From Candidatus Poseidoniaceae archaeon (lineage in GTDB: Archaea; Thermoplasmatota; Poseidoniia; Poseidoniales; Poseidoniaceae): a stretch of 47,528 nucleotides of DNA. The stretch covers positions 1 to 47,528 of the forward strand of contig JASLKC010000021.1 in the NCBI GenBank assembly GCA_030747785.1, in the 5' to 3' direction. Each line of letters begins with the position of its first letter. The first letter of the stretch is position 1. The notes beneath the pieces are model-generated. The model saw only the letters and a program-made list of their open reading frames with translations, was not told the origin of the DNA and searched no databases. This document shows positions 21,883 to 31,069 of this stretch, piece by piece. A program made the position numbers and the translations under genes.

Positions 21883-24800
21883 TCGAAGAGATCCTGTACT
21901 GTTACGCTTTCAGAAGGTACTTCGACCGGTCCAAGGTCAAGCACTGGTGGAACGATGGTGTCATTACTCGAGTCGTCAATACCCAACATGCTATCCTGCA
22001 TTCGCTCCATTCTCTTCTCATCTTCCCATGGGGTTGAAGTGGACTGGCGACCAGTTCGTCCGCTGGCCATCATGTAACCGAGAATTGTAATGAGTACAAC
22101 ACCCAAAATACCGGCCGTAGTATAGATAATATCATTGGGAACCGATGCGATAATATCGGAATTATCTCCAACTCCATCACCATCGGTATCTACAGATTCA
22201 GTAGGGTCATCTGGGAATTCATCCTGTGCATCTGGCGTTCCATCGCCATCTCTGTCAAAGGCATCAAATGTGGTGCTGCAGGCTAAACTTTCGCGATTTA
22301 CTTCATTGGAATCGATAAATAGGTCGCCATTTCGGTCAACTGCGAAAAGGTCAAACTCATTCTTCCAAGCAACATTGCTCATTTGTTCAATGCTAACTCT
22401 ATCCGAGCCAAACTGCTCCCAGATTCCAGTAAATTCATTATCGCATGAGCAAACCTCTTGCTTTACCTCAGCTACCTCAATTACCCCATCATCATTAAGG
22501 TCGATTTCATCGAACATGTCTTCTGTATCTCCAGCTTCGTCACGTGTAATATCACCATCTTTGTCAACATCGAATTCCTCGAAGAATTCTAGCGCTATTT
22601 CATCACAAGGGATGATAACAACATCTCCGGGGTCAGGGTCGGGGTCTGGCCCAGGTCGCGGGAAGTCGAATTCTTCCCAAGTTGCAATAATACCTATGTC
22701 GTCAATATCGGATTGTGCAGTGAGTGTGATATCTATGCGGCCTTCGCCAAACCACCAGAATAGGTTCTGATTTGGCCCCTCTCCATCGTCCTCAGGCTCA
22801 AATTGACGACCCATGCCGCCACCTTCGAAGATGATATCATCTCCACCTTCGTAGTCTGAAATTAGTAGAACGTCTCCCTCTCCACCCCATGTATTGATTT
22901 GGATATCAGTTGCACTATCCTCAATTTCGATAAAGAAATACAATTCATTTCCTTCAGGTGCGATAATTCCTTCAACCGCTTCATCGTTGAAGAGTTGTAT
23001 TGGCTCTCCATCATATTCCCAAACATATCTATCGGCAAAAGATGCAGTAATAGTTACTGCACTGAATGAATGTTCAGAACCAAGTAGAATATACCAACGT
23101 CCCGGAGTGGGATCGTTGAATTTGATACTATCACTAGCGCCAGGTGCTGCAGAGTGCTTGTCATGTGTTGTCCATGTAGGATAGGACTCAAGTCGCATGA
23201 ATAGCGAGGCATCTCCATCTCCACCATCAAGGTCAACTTCTAGCCTTTCAGTATCGGTTGGAGTATCGATGTAGAACCACTGGTCTAGGCCTTCATAGCC
23301 CGAAAGTGGCCCATAGCCCACTCCAGCAGTCAATTCAATTGCGGCTTCAGGAATTGTATTATCTGGAGCGAATGTGAAATCAGCAATAATCGTAACTTCT
23401 TTGCAACCTCTCCACGAACTAATTGCTACGTAATAGATGCCAATTTGGGCGTCGAAAATATTTACCTGTTCATCATTACCCATATTGGATGAATAATCAG
23501 AAGTAGGCTGTTCACGCCCATTTGGTGCGTTTACAACATCGTTTATCCATCCGCCATCATTTGTGTTAGGAAGTACCTTCCAAGCAATACCCAAATCGCA
23601 TTGTCCATTTCCGCCATATGTTCGGACTTTCAGATTTGAAAGATTCTCAGTTACATCGACATAGTAGTAAGTTGGTCCATTCTGGTTCGATGCACCTTGG
23701 CCTGTTACTGCGATTCCATTATTCAGTTGAGTCAATTCCTCAAGTGGTGGTGGCTGTGGTGCTTCTTCCCAATAAGCATGGATATCCATATCTTCAAAAC
23801 CTACATCGCTTCTAATAGTCATCCACCAGATTCCTTCAGTTGGCCATTCCCAAGTACCATATGAATAAAATCCGTATGAATAGAAATTCTCGGAAGTATC
23901 ATCATGATCCCATTTTGTAGGAATATGGTCTACAGCGAAATAGATTTCAACTTCAGGAAATTGTCCATCATCTTCGTCAAATAGACCACCTGAATATGCT
24001 TCTATCGAGAGATAATTTGTATTCTCTGGTATCTTCATGAAGAAGAGCAGGGTATCTCCCGCTTCAGCGCTTATTGGGTCGGCAAATTCACCGCTAAATA
24101 ATTCCACAGCTTGAGCAACAATTGTTCCATCTGGCATAACCCATGCAGCACCTGATATTTCCCCAAGACGGGTGATTTGGTCCTCAGTAGCCCATCCCTC
24201 ACCTTCAGGGAAGTTCCATTCTGAGAGAATACCTGATTCAGTTGTAATGATTACATCATCCAATAATCCGCGTAAATGGTTACAATCACAGCCAGCACCC
24301 ATTCGTCCAATGAATAATTCATCACAATCAGCACCGGATTGAAAACAATCATTTGAACCAAAGTCTCCAGCAGGAATGTGCGAATCTTCTAAATCAATTA
24401 GACCAGATGATATATTGTCGATGAAAAATTCACCGCCAAATTCGTTTTCGTTATCATTATCGATTACTACCTTGACATGTGTCCATGTATTTTCAACAAT
24501 TGTTCTGTTAGAGGTAGGGTTAGCTGCCATCGCATATTCATTGGAATAGGCTAAGTAGCCATCATTGAGGTATAAGCCCCATCCATAATCACCATACATT
24601 GTAATGAATTGAATTCCAGTTACATCAGGTATGTTCACCCATGCTTCTATCTCAATGTGACCTGTTATCTCAGGAAAATCTTCGCCGATAATTACGTAAT
24701 CATCTATCCCATCGAAACGTAGCGCGAAATCTGCGCCTTCACCGACTTCTACCACTCCGTAAACAGGGAAGTATTGGGGGTCGTCTTCGAGATCATTCCA

Positions 24801-25250
24801 AGACCCTGGTTCAATTTCACCCATATTTGTTCCAGCGATATGGACATAATCTTCATCATCACCAGAAGTTGCAGGCTGGTCAATACCCCATGAACGGTAG
24901 AGGAATGGTTGGCCATCATGCCAGCGGAATTGTCCTTCTTCTCCCTTATCTGAGAGTCCGGTCCATAGATGCCGCCTTTGTTCTTCATTTACAGCAAAGG
25001 TATCGAATAACCAGTCATTCTCTTCCGCATCATTGATTGTTACTAGGAATCCATCAAGTCCGCGTGCAGCATCTGCAGCATCTGACCAACTACTATCTGA
25101 TAGCAGGTAGTAAGTGTGGTTATTTGCTGGATTTACCACCGTTTCCAAAATGATAATTCCCTCTTCAGTTTGCGCTGAGGATGGAGATACCATTGGACTT
25201 GCAGTCATAAACAGCAAGCAGGCCAGAACGAGCAGTACCTTACGGTTCAC
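21879..25250 (-). CDS. Giant secreted, membrane-anchored protein with C-type lectin, LamG, PPC-like, EF-hand and TSP3 modules
   Basis: From a GTG at 25250 the protein is 1123 residues and begins with a signal peptide (VNRKVLLVLACLLFMTASP, cleavage likely near SSAQ). The frame is open back to 25316 without a better N-terminus. In order I see a C-type lectin domain (about 35-175, with WTGLSDKGEEGQFRW and GSWND), a LamG-like domain (175-380, ALRFDGIDDYV), four PPC-like beta repeats (to about 870), a DPDPDP linker, EF-hand loops (DVDKDGDITRDE, DLNDDGVIEVAE, DRNGDLFIDSNE) and TSP3 repeats (DRDGDGTPD, DTDGDGVGD). A membrane helix (about 1038-1059) and a 60-residue cytoplasmic tail end it. It likely binds Ca2+ and glycans at the cell surface. 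Confidence 0.9.
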   Translation of the reverse strand: MNRKVLLVLACLLFMTASPMVSPSSAQTEEGIIILETVVNPANNHTYYLLSDSSWSDAADAARGLDGFLVTINDAEENDWLFDTFAVNEEQRRHLWTGLSDKGEEGQFRWHDGQPFLYRSWGIDQPATSGDDEDYVHIAGTNMGEIEPGSWNDLEDDPQYFPVYGVVEVGEGADFALRFDGIDDYVIIGEDFPEITGHIEIEAWVNIPDVTGIQFITMYGDYGWGLYLNDGYLAYSNEYAMAANPTSNRTIVENTWTHVKVVIDNDNENEFGGEFFIDNISSGLIDLEDSHIPAGDFGSNDCFQSGADCDELFIGRMGAGCDCNHLRGLLDDVIITTESGILSEWNFPEGEGWATEDQITRLGEISGAAWVMPDGTIVAQAVELFSGEFADPISAEAGDTLLFFMKIPENTNYLSIEAYSGGLFDEDDGQFPEVEIYFAVDHIPTKWDHDDTSENFYSYGFYSYGTWEWPTEGIWWMTIRSDVGFEDMDIHAYWEEAPQPPPLEELTQLNNGIAVTGQGASNQNGPTYYYVDVTENLSNLKVRTYGGNGQCDLGIAWKVLPNTNDGGWINDVVNAPNGREQPTSDYSSNMGNDEQVNIFDAQIGIYYVAISSWRGCKEVTIIADFTFAPDNTIPEAAIELTAGVGYGPLSGYEGLDQWFYIDTPTDTERLEVDLDGGDGDASLFMRLESYPTWTTHDKHSAAPGASDSIKFNDPTPGRWYILLGSEHSFSAVTITASFADRYVWEYDGEPIQLFNDEAVEGIIAPEGNELYFFIEIEDSATDIQINTWGGEGDVLLISDYEGGDDIIFEGGGMGRQFEPEDDGEGPNQNLFWWFGEGRIDITLTAQSDIDDIGIIATWEEFDFPRPGPDPDPDPGDVVIIPCDEIALEFFEEFDVDKDGDITRDEAGDTEDMFDEIDLNDDGVIEVAEVKQEVCSCDNEFTGIWEQFGSDRVSIEQMSNVAWKNEFDLFAVDRNGDLFIDSNEVNRESLACSTTFDAFDRDGDGTPDAQDEFPDDPTESVDTDGDGVGDNSDIIASVPNDIIYTTAGILGVVLITILGYMMASGRTGRQSTSTPWEDEKRMERMQDSMLGIDDSSNDTIVPPVLDLGPVEVPSESVTVQDLFD

Positions 25251-25340
25251 AACTAATGGCCCTTCAAACTCGTTATTGAACCCTATGGGTTCATGCCATT
25301 TAGGAAAATTAGGCAATATCGGTATTGGAAACGATTTTTT

Positions 25341-28300
25341 TCAGCGTTTTCTTTTGCCACCGATACGCAATTCAGTCTTCAGCGGCATCTGATGTTCCCA
25401 TGCAAATTCTTTGACAACTCGCCAACCTTTTTCCGAACCCTCATAATCGGTAACATCGATTATTTTGTCTCGTGTATTAGCTTTGAATGCGGCTACTGGC
25501 TCAGCATTTCTGAAGACCAAATATGCACTTCCAAATCCAAACTTTTGCTTAAGCACATCGGCAAAGTATGGAGAGATTGGATCACTTGGAGGCAGGACAA
25601 AATCTCTGATAGGAGGGACATTCTTGGCTTCCTCTAGTAGGTCCTTTCGACCCCAACACACCTCATGTAGGTCTTGAATTAAGAATCCCTTAATCAGAGT
25701 ATCATCCTCTTCGAACTCGGTAAGAATCGCCTTCAATTCTTCAGGCTTAAATGGCGTACCAGATAGACGCGTGAATTGCTTTAGAGTGATAACAGGATAA
25801 TCAGAAACTAATCTCCGTAGATATTCTCTTCGAAGAATAACTGAATCTAGGCCTTGGCGTGGATGTACTGCTCTAAATCCGCCACGATAATCCTGTACAA
25901 GATGTCCTGAACGAATTAGCGGTTGAATCAGTTTCCGGAAAGCAGCACGTTTCATTGCGTGTCTTTCCATGAATAGATTAGGATCAGAATTATTTGAAAA
26001 GAAATCAATAATATCCAACAATTCCTCATCGGCTTCTTGTCCACGAATTGCAAGCAGAGTTGAAAAGTGGTCATATGAAGCCCATACTTGGTGCCCACGT
26101 AAATTAATTCCCTGATGTAGACGATGCGCACTCGCCATATTTTTGAGTCCTACGCGGTACAACTCAGACCGTCCTCTTAACCCAAAGTCATCCCTAACTT
26201 CCTGCACGCTTCCAAGTGCCTGGATTTCATTTTCCTTTCGTGAATTTTGGTGGAGGTGGTGACGATGGAACAAAGCCCTCTCTGCAATTTCACGTGGCTG
26301 AGGGTCAACTATCCCTCCGCGAATCATTCTCTCACCAGCTAATTTGAATCCAATTCCTTCAAGCGCAAGGCGCGTATCATCATCGAGGCTGGTTACACTT
26401 TCACCATTGAAATTTGTCAGAACTGCAACATCTACCAACTGGTCCGAATGATTGTCAAGCAATCTCTCAAACGCCTCACAGAATTCATCGAGGTACGCAT
26501 ATGGGATGTGCATATCTTTAATCTCAAGGTAATCATTTACCTTGAACATCAATACCTTTCCAACAGGATCTACCCCTTTGAAAACGGGAAGATACCACCC
26601 TCTGTCCAATATACCTCGAACCTCCCAAATGAATCGAGAAACATAGGGGTCAGATTGGGTTAGAATTCGTAAGCAACGGTCCTCTCTTTGAGGTGAAGCA
26701 AGTTTAGCAACCTCAGATGGCATTACGTAGAATGCCTCGGGCTCAGGAACGAGAGCCATTACTTTGGAAATACGCCCTTGATTTTCCAAATTCTTCAGTG
26801 CAATTGCCAATTCCTCTACGGACCTAGAAACATAATATCGCAGGGTGAAAGCCTTGACTGGACCCATTCTCTCAATTACCTTCTCAAGAGCATCCTCGAA
26901 GTCCATTCCCTCATAGACATCGATAACGCGGTGGAAGAGCGACAATCTCCGTCTACGACCAACTACGTCCTCAAATTGCTTGACAACACATAGTTGACGC
27001 TCTAGATTAGCAAGGGCATTCTTTAGGTCACGTTGGAGGGATTTGTGTTCTTCCCCCCTAGGGAAATCAGCTAGTATCTCCTGGCGTGTGAGGTTTTCAC
27101 CCGCTGGTATCTTTTCAAGGATCAACTTCTCCATTTCACCTAGCCATGGTTCAGGCTTTAGACCAAGTAGCATTGGAAGATTATTCATTGTAGTATAGCC
27201 GATTCTATTGTGTAATAGCCTACCCATCAACACATCAGAATCCAATTGTAAATCCTTCCAATCGGCATACCTGAAACCATCTACGCGGTACAACATTTCC
27301 TGCTGTTTTTGGAAGAGAATATGCTTGTTAAATGCTGCGAATCCATCAGAATGTTGCTCGAAAGATTTGGCCATTACCATACTCTGTACCCAACGATATT
27401 CCACAACATCATCTTCGCCACCTGTGATTCGATGTTCGTCGACCTTGAGGATAAATTCGGCTTCATCAGTCTGGGTGAAGAAACCAACAGAAATTACATT
27501 GCGCATCTCCAGTTCGTGCAGAATACTTTCAATTTGCCCACTAGGGAAAGGAAGGCGTTTATTGAGGTCCTCTCCTCGCGCTGGACCTTCAGAACCTAGC
27601 ATTTCGATAATCTTGACCCGTAATGCTTCATGGGGGTCGGAGATGCGCTTTTCTTCCCATTTCGTTGGTTTTAATTTATCGAATTCTATCGCTACCTTGT
27701 AGGTAATTCCCTTAGTGTATAGTTCTCTAACATCGTCAACATCCTTACCGCCATGCATGGCGATACAACCGAGACTACCATGGATTTCAGCCATGTATTT
27801 AGTAAACCATTTATCATCTAATTCGGCCATTCCAGTTCCTGATAGCTTAGTAATCTCACCTTCTCTGGCTAATTGCTCTATCCATTCTGCAATAGTGTCG
27901 TGGCTGATACCCTCTAGTTTATCTTCATAGAGTGGATTATCCCATTCTCTATTCAAACCGCCACCTTTGGTCATTAAATTGAGTAATGAACTAGCATCTG
28001 TTGGCCGTGGGACTTTACTCGAATAGTAGTCTTTGAGTTGCTCATCAGTCAACTCTGTTGCAAGGGAGCGACTACCGAGTAGTCTGCGAAGAACTTCAGG
28101 GTCGATGTCCTTCACTAAGAAAGCCCTAGTCTTCATCGAGAGGAGGTCTTCGAATGTTGACATATACAGGCTCATACCAAGCCTTGAAGGAACTGCGACC
28201 TTAGTATGAACAATTCGCGCTTCACCGGATTTCGAAGATTCTAGGAATTCTGTAAGACTAGTAAGGTCGATATCACCAAAGAGAATCTCTGACTTTGCTT

Positions 28301-30623
28301 CCTTAATCAGAAGTGAATCCTCGATTGAGCGATGGCGAGTCAGCAATGCATCTGCACGTTGCTGGAATTGTTGTGGACTGATTTCCTCTGCTCCAATCCG
28401 TTTGGGTATGATCATCGACCTACCTGCAACCTCTCTAAACCTCTTAGCAAAGATCTGTGTATTGACAATATAGCGTTCGATGACAGAGATGTGGTCATTA
28501 TTTGCAAATGCCCGATACATTTCCCCCGGGTCAACCTCCTTACTCGTCTTGATAAGGAGGCCATTTTCATCGAAGGAGAGTTCGATTACTGCAATGCCAT
28601 CGGCTTCGGCAAGACCTGCCATAAAGTAACCCAAAGCAGTGTTGAATCCTCTTCCACGGCAGGAAGTAATGAGGTATGTTGGCATCCCGCCACTCATCAC
28701 TTGTTCGACGAGAAGACGGTTTTGATCTGGCACTTGGAATGAATCAAGTGTGTGTTCCTCAAGATGTCGTGCAATTGTATTGGCAACTTCAGCTCCTAGG
28801 CCATATGCATCACGTAAAATCAACCGAGGGTCCATTTGCATTCTTAATGCCGTAACACAATTGCCCAATAAGTTCAGCAATGCACCTGATAATTCTCTTG
28901 AACGAGACCTAGCTTCTCCAGACCAAGAGGGTACAGTAGGCCGATAACCAGTTACTGAATTGACATTTACTCTTGTTCCTTGGATATTGGTTACACGGTA
29001 TGTGGAACCACCTAATAGAATTACATCGCCACCTCTGAGATTAGCTACGAATGATGAGGATAGTTGTCCAAGAATACTACCTTCAGCATTGAATACGAGA
29101 TAGGAATTATCAGGTGCAATTGTACCGACATTTGTATAGTAAATCATGCGCGAATATCCGCGCTTTCCATACAGGTTTTCTTCCCAATCAATCCATACTC
29201 TCCTTTCTTCTTCTAACATATCGAGAACTTCGATAAATTCGTCGTAGGGGAGTGTGCGATAGGACCAGGTATTCGTTACAATTTCGAATGCTTCATCGAT
29301 ATCTCTCTCATTGATAATAACTAGGCCAATCAGGAATTGTGCTAATACATCGAGTGAATTTTGAGGGAAATCAAGCAAATCCATTTCACCGGTTTGAATT
29401 GCTGATTGCAATGCTGCCAATTCAAGTAAATCATCTACACTTGATGGCAAGAACCTTGCTCTAGGTATGCCTCCAACATGGTGGCCTGCACGTCCGATAC
29501 GTTGTAGTGCAGTTGCAATATCTCCTGGTGAACCAATCTGTATTACCATGTCCACTGAACCGATATCAATACCCATCTCCAATGAAGAAGAGGTCACGAC
29601 AGCACGAAGGTGGCCTAATTTCAGTTTTCTTTCCACATCCAAACGGATTCTCTTATCCATGGAACCGTGGTGTCCTGCTACCAGTTCCCCGAGAAATGGC
29701 CGAAGTTTCTGTACAAGAGTTTCAGTCATTTTTCTAGTATTAGCAAATACGAGAGTAGTCGTGTGTGCGCTAATTAAATCCGCAATCATATCGACATTCA
29801 TTTCAAGAACTTTCATCACTGATAATTCACTAAATTTCGGTGAGCACAAAATAATGTCAAGATCCAATTCTCTTGCACCGCTAATCTTTGCAATTTTTAC
29901 AGTTTGAGCATTATCTCTAGATTCTCTATCATCGCTGGCTACAAGATACTCTGCTACTGTCTCAAGGGGTTCCATCGTTGCAGAAATTCCAATTCTCTGT
30001 ACAGGTTCTTGTAAGATGGTATCCAAGAGACTCATAGTCAATGCAAGATGTATTCCGCGCTTTGTAGGCACAAGAGAATGCATCTCGTCAATAATCAACC
30101 ATTCACAGTTAGAAACGATTGGCTGGAATCGGGGTGAGGAGATAGCAATGGCCATACTTTCAGGAGTTGTAATGAGAATATGAGGTGGTTTACGTAGCAT
30201 CTTCTGACGCTCGGATTGAGGAGTATCTCCTGTGCGAAGTCCAACTCTAATTTTTTGAGCACGATCTGGTAGATACTTATCTTCTATTTCGGTTAATGGA
30301 CCAATGAGATTGCGTTGAATATCATTGGCTAGTGCCTTAATCGGAGAGATGTAAATGCAGTGCACTTTTTCTTCGAGTTCTCCAGCTAGTGAAAGGCGAA
30401 CTAATTTATCGATAATAGTCAGGAATGCAGTTAGAGTTTTTCCAGAACCAGTGGGAGAACACAGCAGTAAATGCTCTCCAGCCATTATCGCAGGAATCGC
30501 TAATTTCTGGGGCTCGGTAAAATCCGGAAATTTATCCTTAAACCAATTACGAACGGGCTGACACAAACGCTCTAACAGCACCTCAGTATCATGAAGTGTT
30601 TCTAGATACTCTATGTTCGCCAT
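25341..30623 (-). CDS. lhr: Lhr-family DNA/RNA helicase, full-length type
   Basis: At 1760 residues this is far longer than most archaeal Lhr (about 850-950) and longer than bacterial Lhr (about 1500). Helicase motifs: Q motif region (33-40), Walker A SPTGSGKT (56-63), DEMH (179-182), SAT (214-216), TSSSLEMGID (344-353) and QRIGRAGHH (374-382). A winged-helix and DEAD/H-associated region follows to about 900, then a second large region that matches the place of the Lhr C-terminal domain. Lhr proteins unwind RNA:DNA hybrids and act in repair. The frame is unbroken. A small palindrome lies 8 bases before the ATG. No operon partner except perhaps the upstream ferredoxin. Confidence 0.94.
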   Translation of the reverse strand: MANIEYLETLHDTEVLLERLCQPVRNWFKDKFPDFTEPQKLAIPAIMAGEHLLLCSPTGSGKTLTAFLTIIDKLVRLSLAGELEEKVHCIYISPIKALANDIQRNLIGPLTEIEDKYLPDRAQKIRVGLRTGDTPQSERQKMLRKPPHILITTPESMAIAISSPRFQPIVSNCEWLIIDEMHSLVPTKRGIHLALTMSLLDTILQEPVQRIGISATMEPLETVAEYLVASDDRESRDNAQTVKIAKISGARELDLDIILCSPKFSELSVMKVLEMNVDMIADLISAHTTTLVFANTRKMTETLVQKLRPFLGELVAGHHGSMDKRIRLDVERKLKLGHLRAVVTSSSLEMGIDIGSVDMVIQIGSPGDIATALQRIGRAGHHVGGIPRARFLPSSVDDLLELAALQSAIQTGEMDLLDFPQNSLDVLAQFLIGLVIINERDIDEAFEIVTNTWSYRTLPYDEFIEVLDMLEEERRVWIDWEENLYGKRGYSRMIYYTNVGTIAPDNSYLVFNAEGSILGQLSSSFVANLRGGDVILLGGSTYRVTNIQGTRVNVNSVTGYRPTVPSWSGEARSRSRELSGALLNLLGNCVTALRMQMDPRLILRDAYGLGAEVANTIARHLEEHTLDSFQVPDQNRLLVEQVMSGGMPTYLITSCRGRGFNTALGYFMAGLAEADGIAVIELSFDENGLLIKTSKEVDPGEMYRAFANNDHISVIERYIVNTQIFAKRFREVAGRSMIIPKRIGAEEISPQQFQQRADALLTRHRSIEDSLLIKEAKSEILFGDIDLTSLTEFLESSKSGEARIVHTKVAVPSRLGMSLYMSTFEDLLSMKTRAFLVKDIDPEVLRRLLGSRSLATELTDEQLKDYYSSKVPRPTDASSLLNLMTKGGGLNREWDNPLYEDKLEGISHDTIAEWIEQLAREGEITKLSGTGMAELDDKWFTKYMAEIHGSLGCIAMHGGKDVDDVRELYTKGITYKVAIEFDKLKPTKWEEKRISDPHEALRVKIIEMLGSEGPARGEDLNKRLPFPSGQIESILHELEMRNVISVGFFTQTDEAEFILKVDEHRITGGEDDVVEYRWVQSMVMAKSFEQHSDGFAAFNKHILFQKQQEMLYRVDGFRYADWKDLQLDSDVLMGRLLHNRIGYTTMNNLPMLLGLKPEPWLGEMEKLILEKIPAGENLTRQEILADFPRGEEHKSLQRDLKNALANLERQLCVVKQFEDVVGRRRRLSLFHRVIDVYEGMDFEDALEKVIERMGPVKAFTLRYYVSRSVEELAIALKNLENQGRISKVMALVPEPEAFYVMPSEVAKLASPQREDRCLRILTQSDPYVSRFIWEVRGILDRGWYLPVFKGVDPVGKVLMFKVNDYLEIKDMHIPYAYLDEFCEAFERLLDNHSDQLVDVAVLTNFNGESVTSLDDDTRLALEGIGFKLAGERMIRGGIVDPQPREIAERALFHRHHLHQNSRKENEIQALGSVQEVRDDFGLRGRSELYRVGLKNMASAHRLHQGINLRGHQVWASYDHFSTLLAIRGQEADEELLDIIDFFSNNSDPNLFMERHAMKRAAFRKLIQPLIRSGHLVQDYRGGFRAVHPRQGLDSVILRREYLRRLVSDYPVITLKQFTRLSGTPFKPEELKAILTEFEEDDTLIKGFLIQDLHEVCWGRKDLLEEAKNVPPIRDFVLPPSDPISPYFADVLKQKFGFGSAYLVFRNAEPVAAFKANTRDKIIDVTDYEGSEKGWRVVKEFAWEHQMPLKTELRIGGKRKR

Positions 30624-30630
30624 TTATTTT

Positions 30631-30644
30631 TCACGCCTGCGTGA
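30631..30644. promoter_or_regulatory. Operator-like palindrome before the Lhr start
   Basis: TCACGC-CT-GCGTGA is a 14-base inverted repeat with 6 matching base pairs on each side. It covers the place where a ribosome-binding site would be, 8 bases before the Lhr ATG. It could be an operator or a hairpin that masks initiation. No regulator is identifiable. Confidence 0.35.
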
Positions 30645-30683
30645 CTGGAAAGCGTACGTAGGCAGATGATAAGGATTGTTATT

Positions 30684-30992
30684 TCACACTGAGGAAATAC
30701 CTTCTGGGCCCCAGCGAATTACAATTTCAGTAGAGGGGTGTTCACCAGGGTTAAGCAGGGGTGATTGTTTCGAACTCAATGGGATGACTATCTCATGCAG
30801 TGCATCGGTTGGGCATGAGCCAATACATGAAAGGCAACCCACACAAGCCTCATCTCTCACGATTATTGGGCGTTTTTTGAATCCGGGTGGGCACTGTAAT
30901 AGTGGTAAAAGGGCCTCAAATGGACAATGGGGGATACAAAGGTCACAACCCGTACAATCTTCGGCGGTTATAGCAACCATCGCCTGACCCAT
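30684..30992 (-). CDS. 2[4Fe-4S] ferredoxin
   Basis: A 102-residue protein with two cluster motifs: CTGCDLCIPHCP (about 15-26) and CVGCLSCIGSCP (about 51-62). The spacing between them, with an insert holding QCPPGFKKR, is longer than in clostridial ferredoxins and has one extra Cys (34). After the second motif comes a roughly 40-residue tail without cysteines. It probably carries electrons for a 2-oxoacid or similar oxidoreductase; no partner enzyme is in the window. The start at 30992 is the first of two ATGs (MGQAM). It is transcribed toward Lhr, 60 bases away, and away from GlyRS. Confidence 0.9.
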   Translation of the reverse strand: MGQAMVAITAEDCTGCDLCIPHCPFEALLPLLQCPPGFKKRPIIVRDEACVGCLSCIGSCPTDALHEIVIPLSSKQSPLLNPGEHPSTEIVIRWGPEGISSV

Positions 30993-31069
30993 GGTTTTGG
31001 GTGGAAGGTTCCCCTTTTTTCAGGTTGTGGAACAGGTTTGCTCATGTACCCCCTCTGTAACGCAGGTGT
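30993..31069. promoter_or_regulatory. Divergent promoter region between ferredoxin and GlyRS
   Basis: These 77 bases separate divergent genes. A run of seven T (plus strand, near 31014-31020) gives an A/T-rich core, and GTTCC (about 31007-31011) pairs with GGAAC (about 31029-31033) around it. AGGTG just before the GlyRS ATG may be its ribosome-binding site. Exact promoter boxes cannot be assigned. Confidence 0.35.

Noticed and set aside
22627-22660. Short tandem repeat resembling a CRISPR or microsatellite
   Set aside because: It simply codes for the DPDPDP linker of the surface protein and has no spacer structure.
22135-22770. Plus-strand open frame with long Ser runs opposite the giant surface protein
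   Set aside because: It is the complement of the Asp/Glu-rich calcium repeats, which read as Ser-rich on the other strand.
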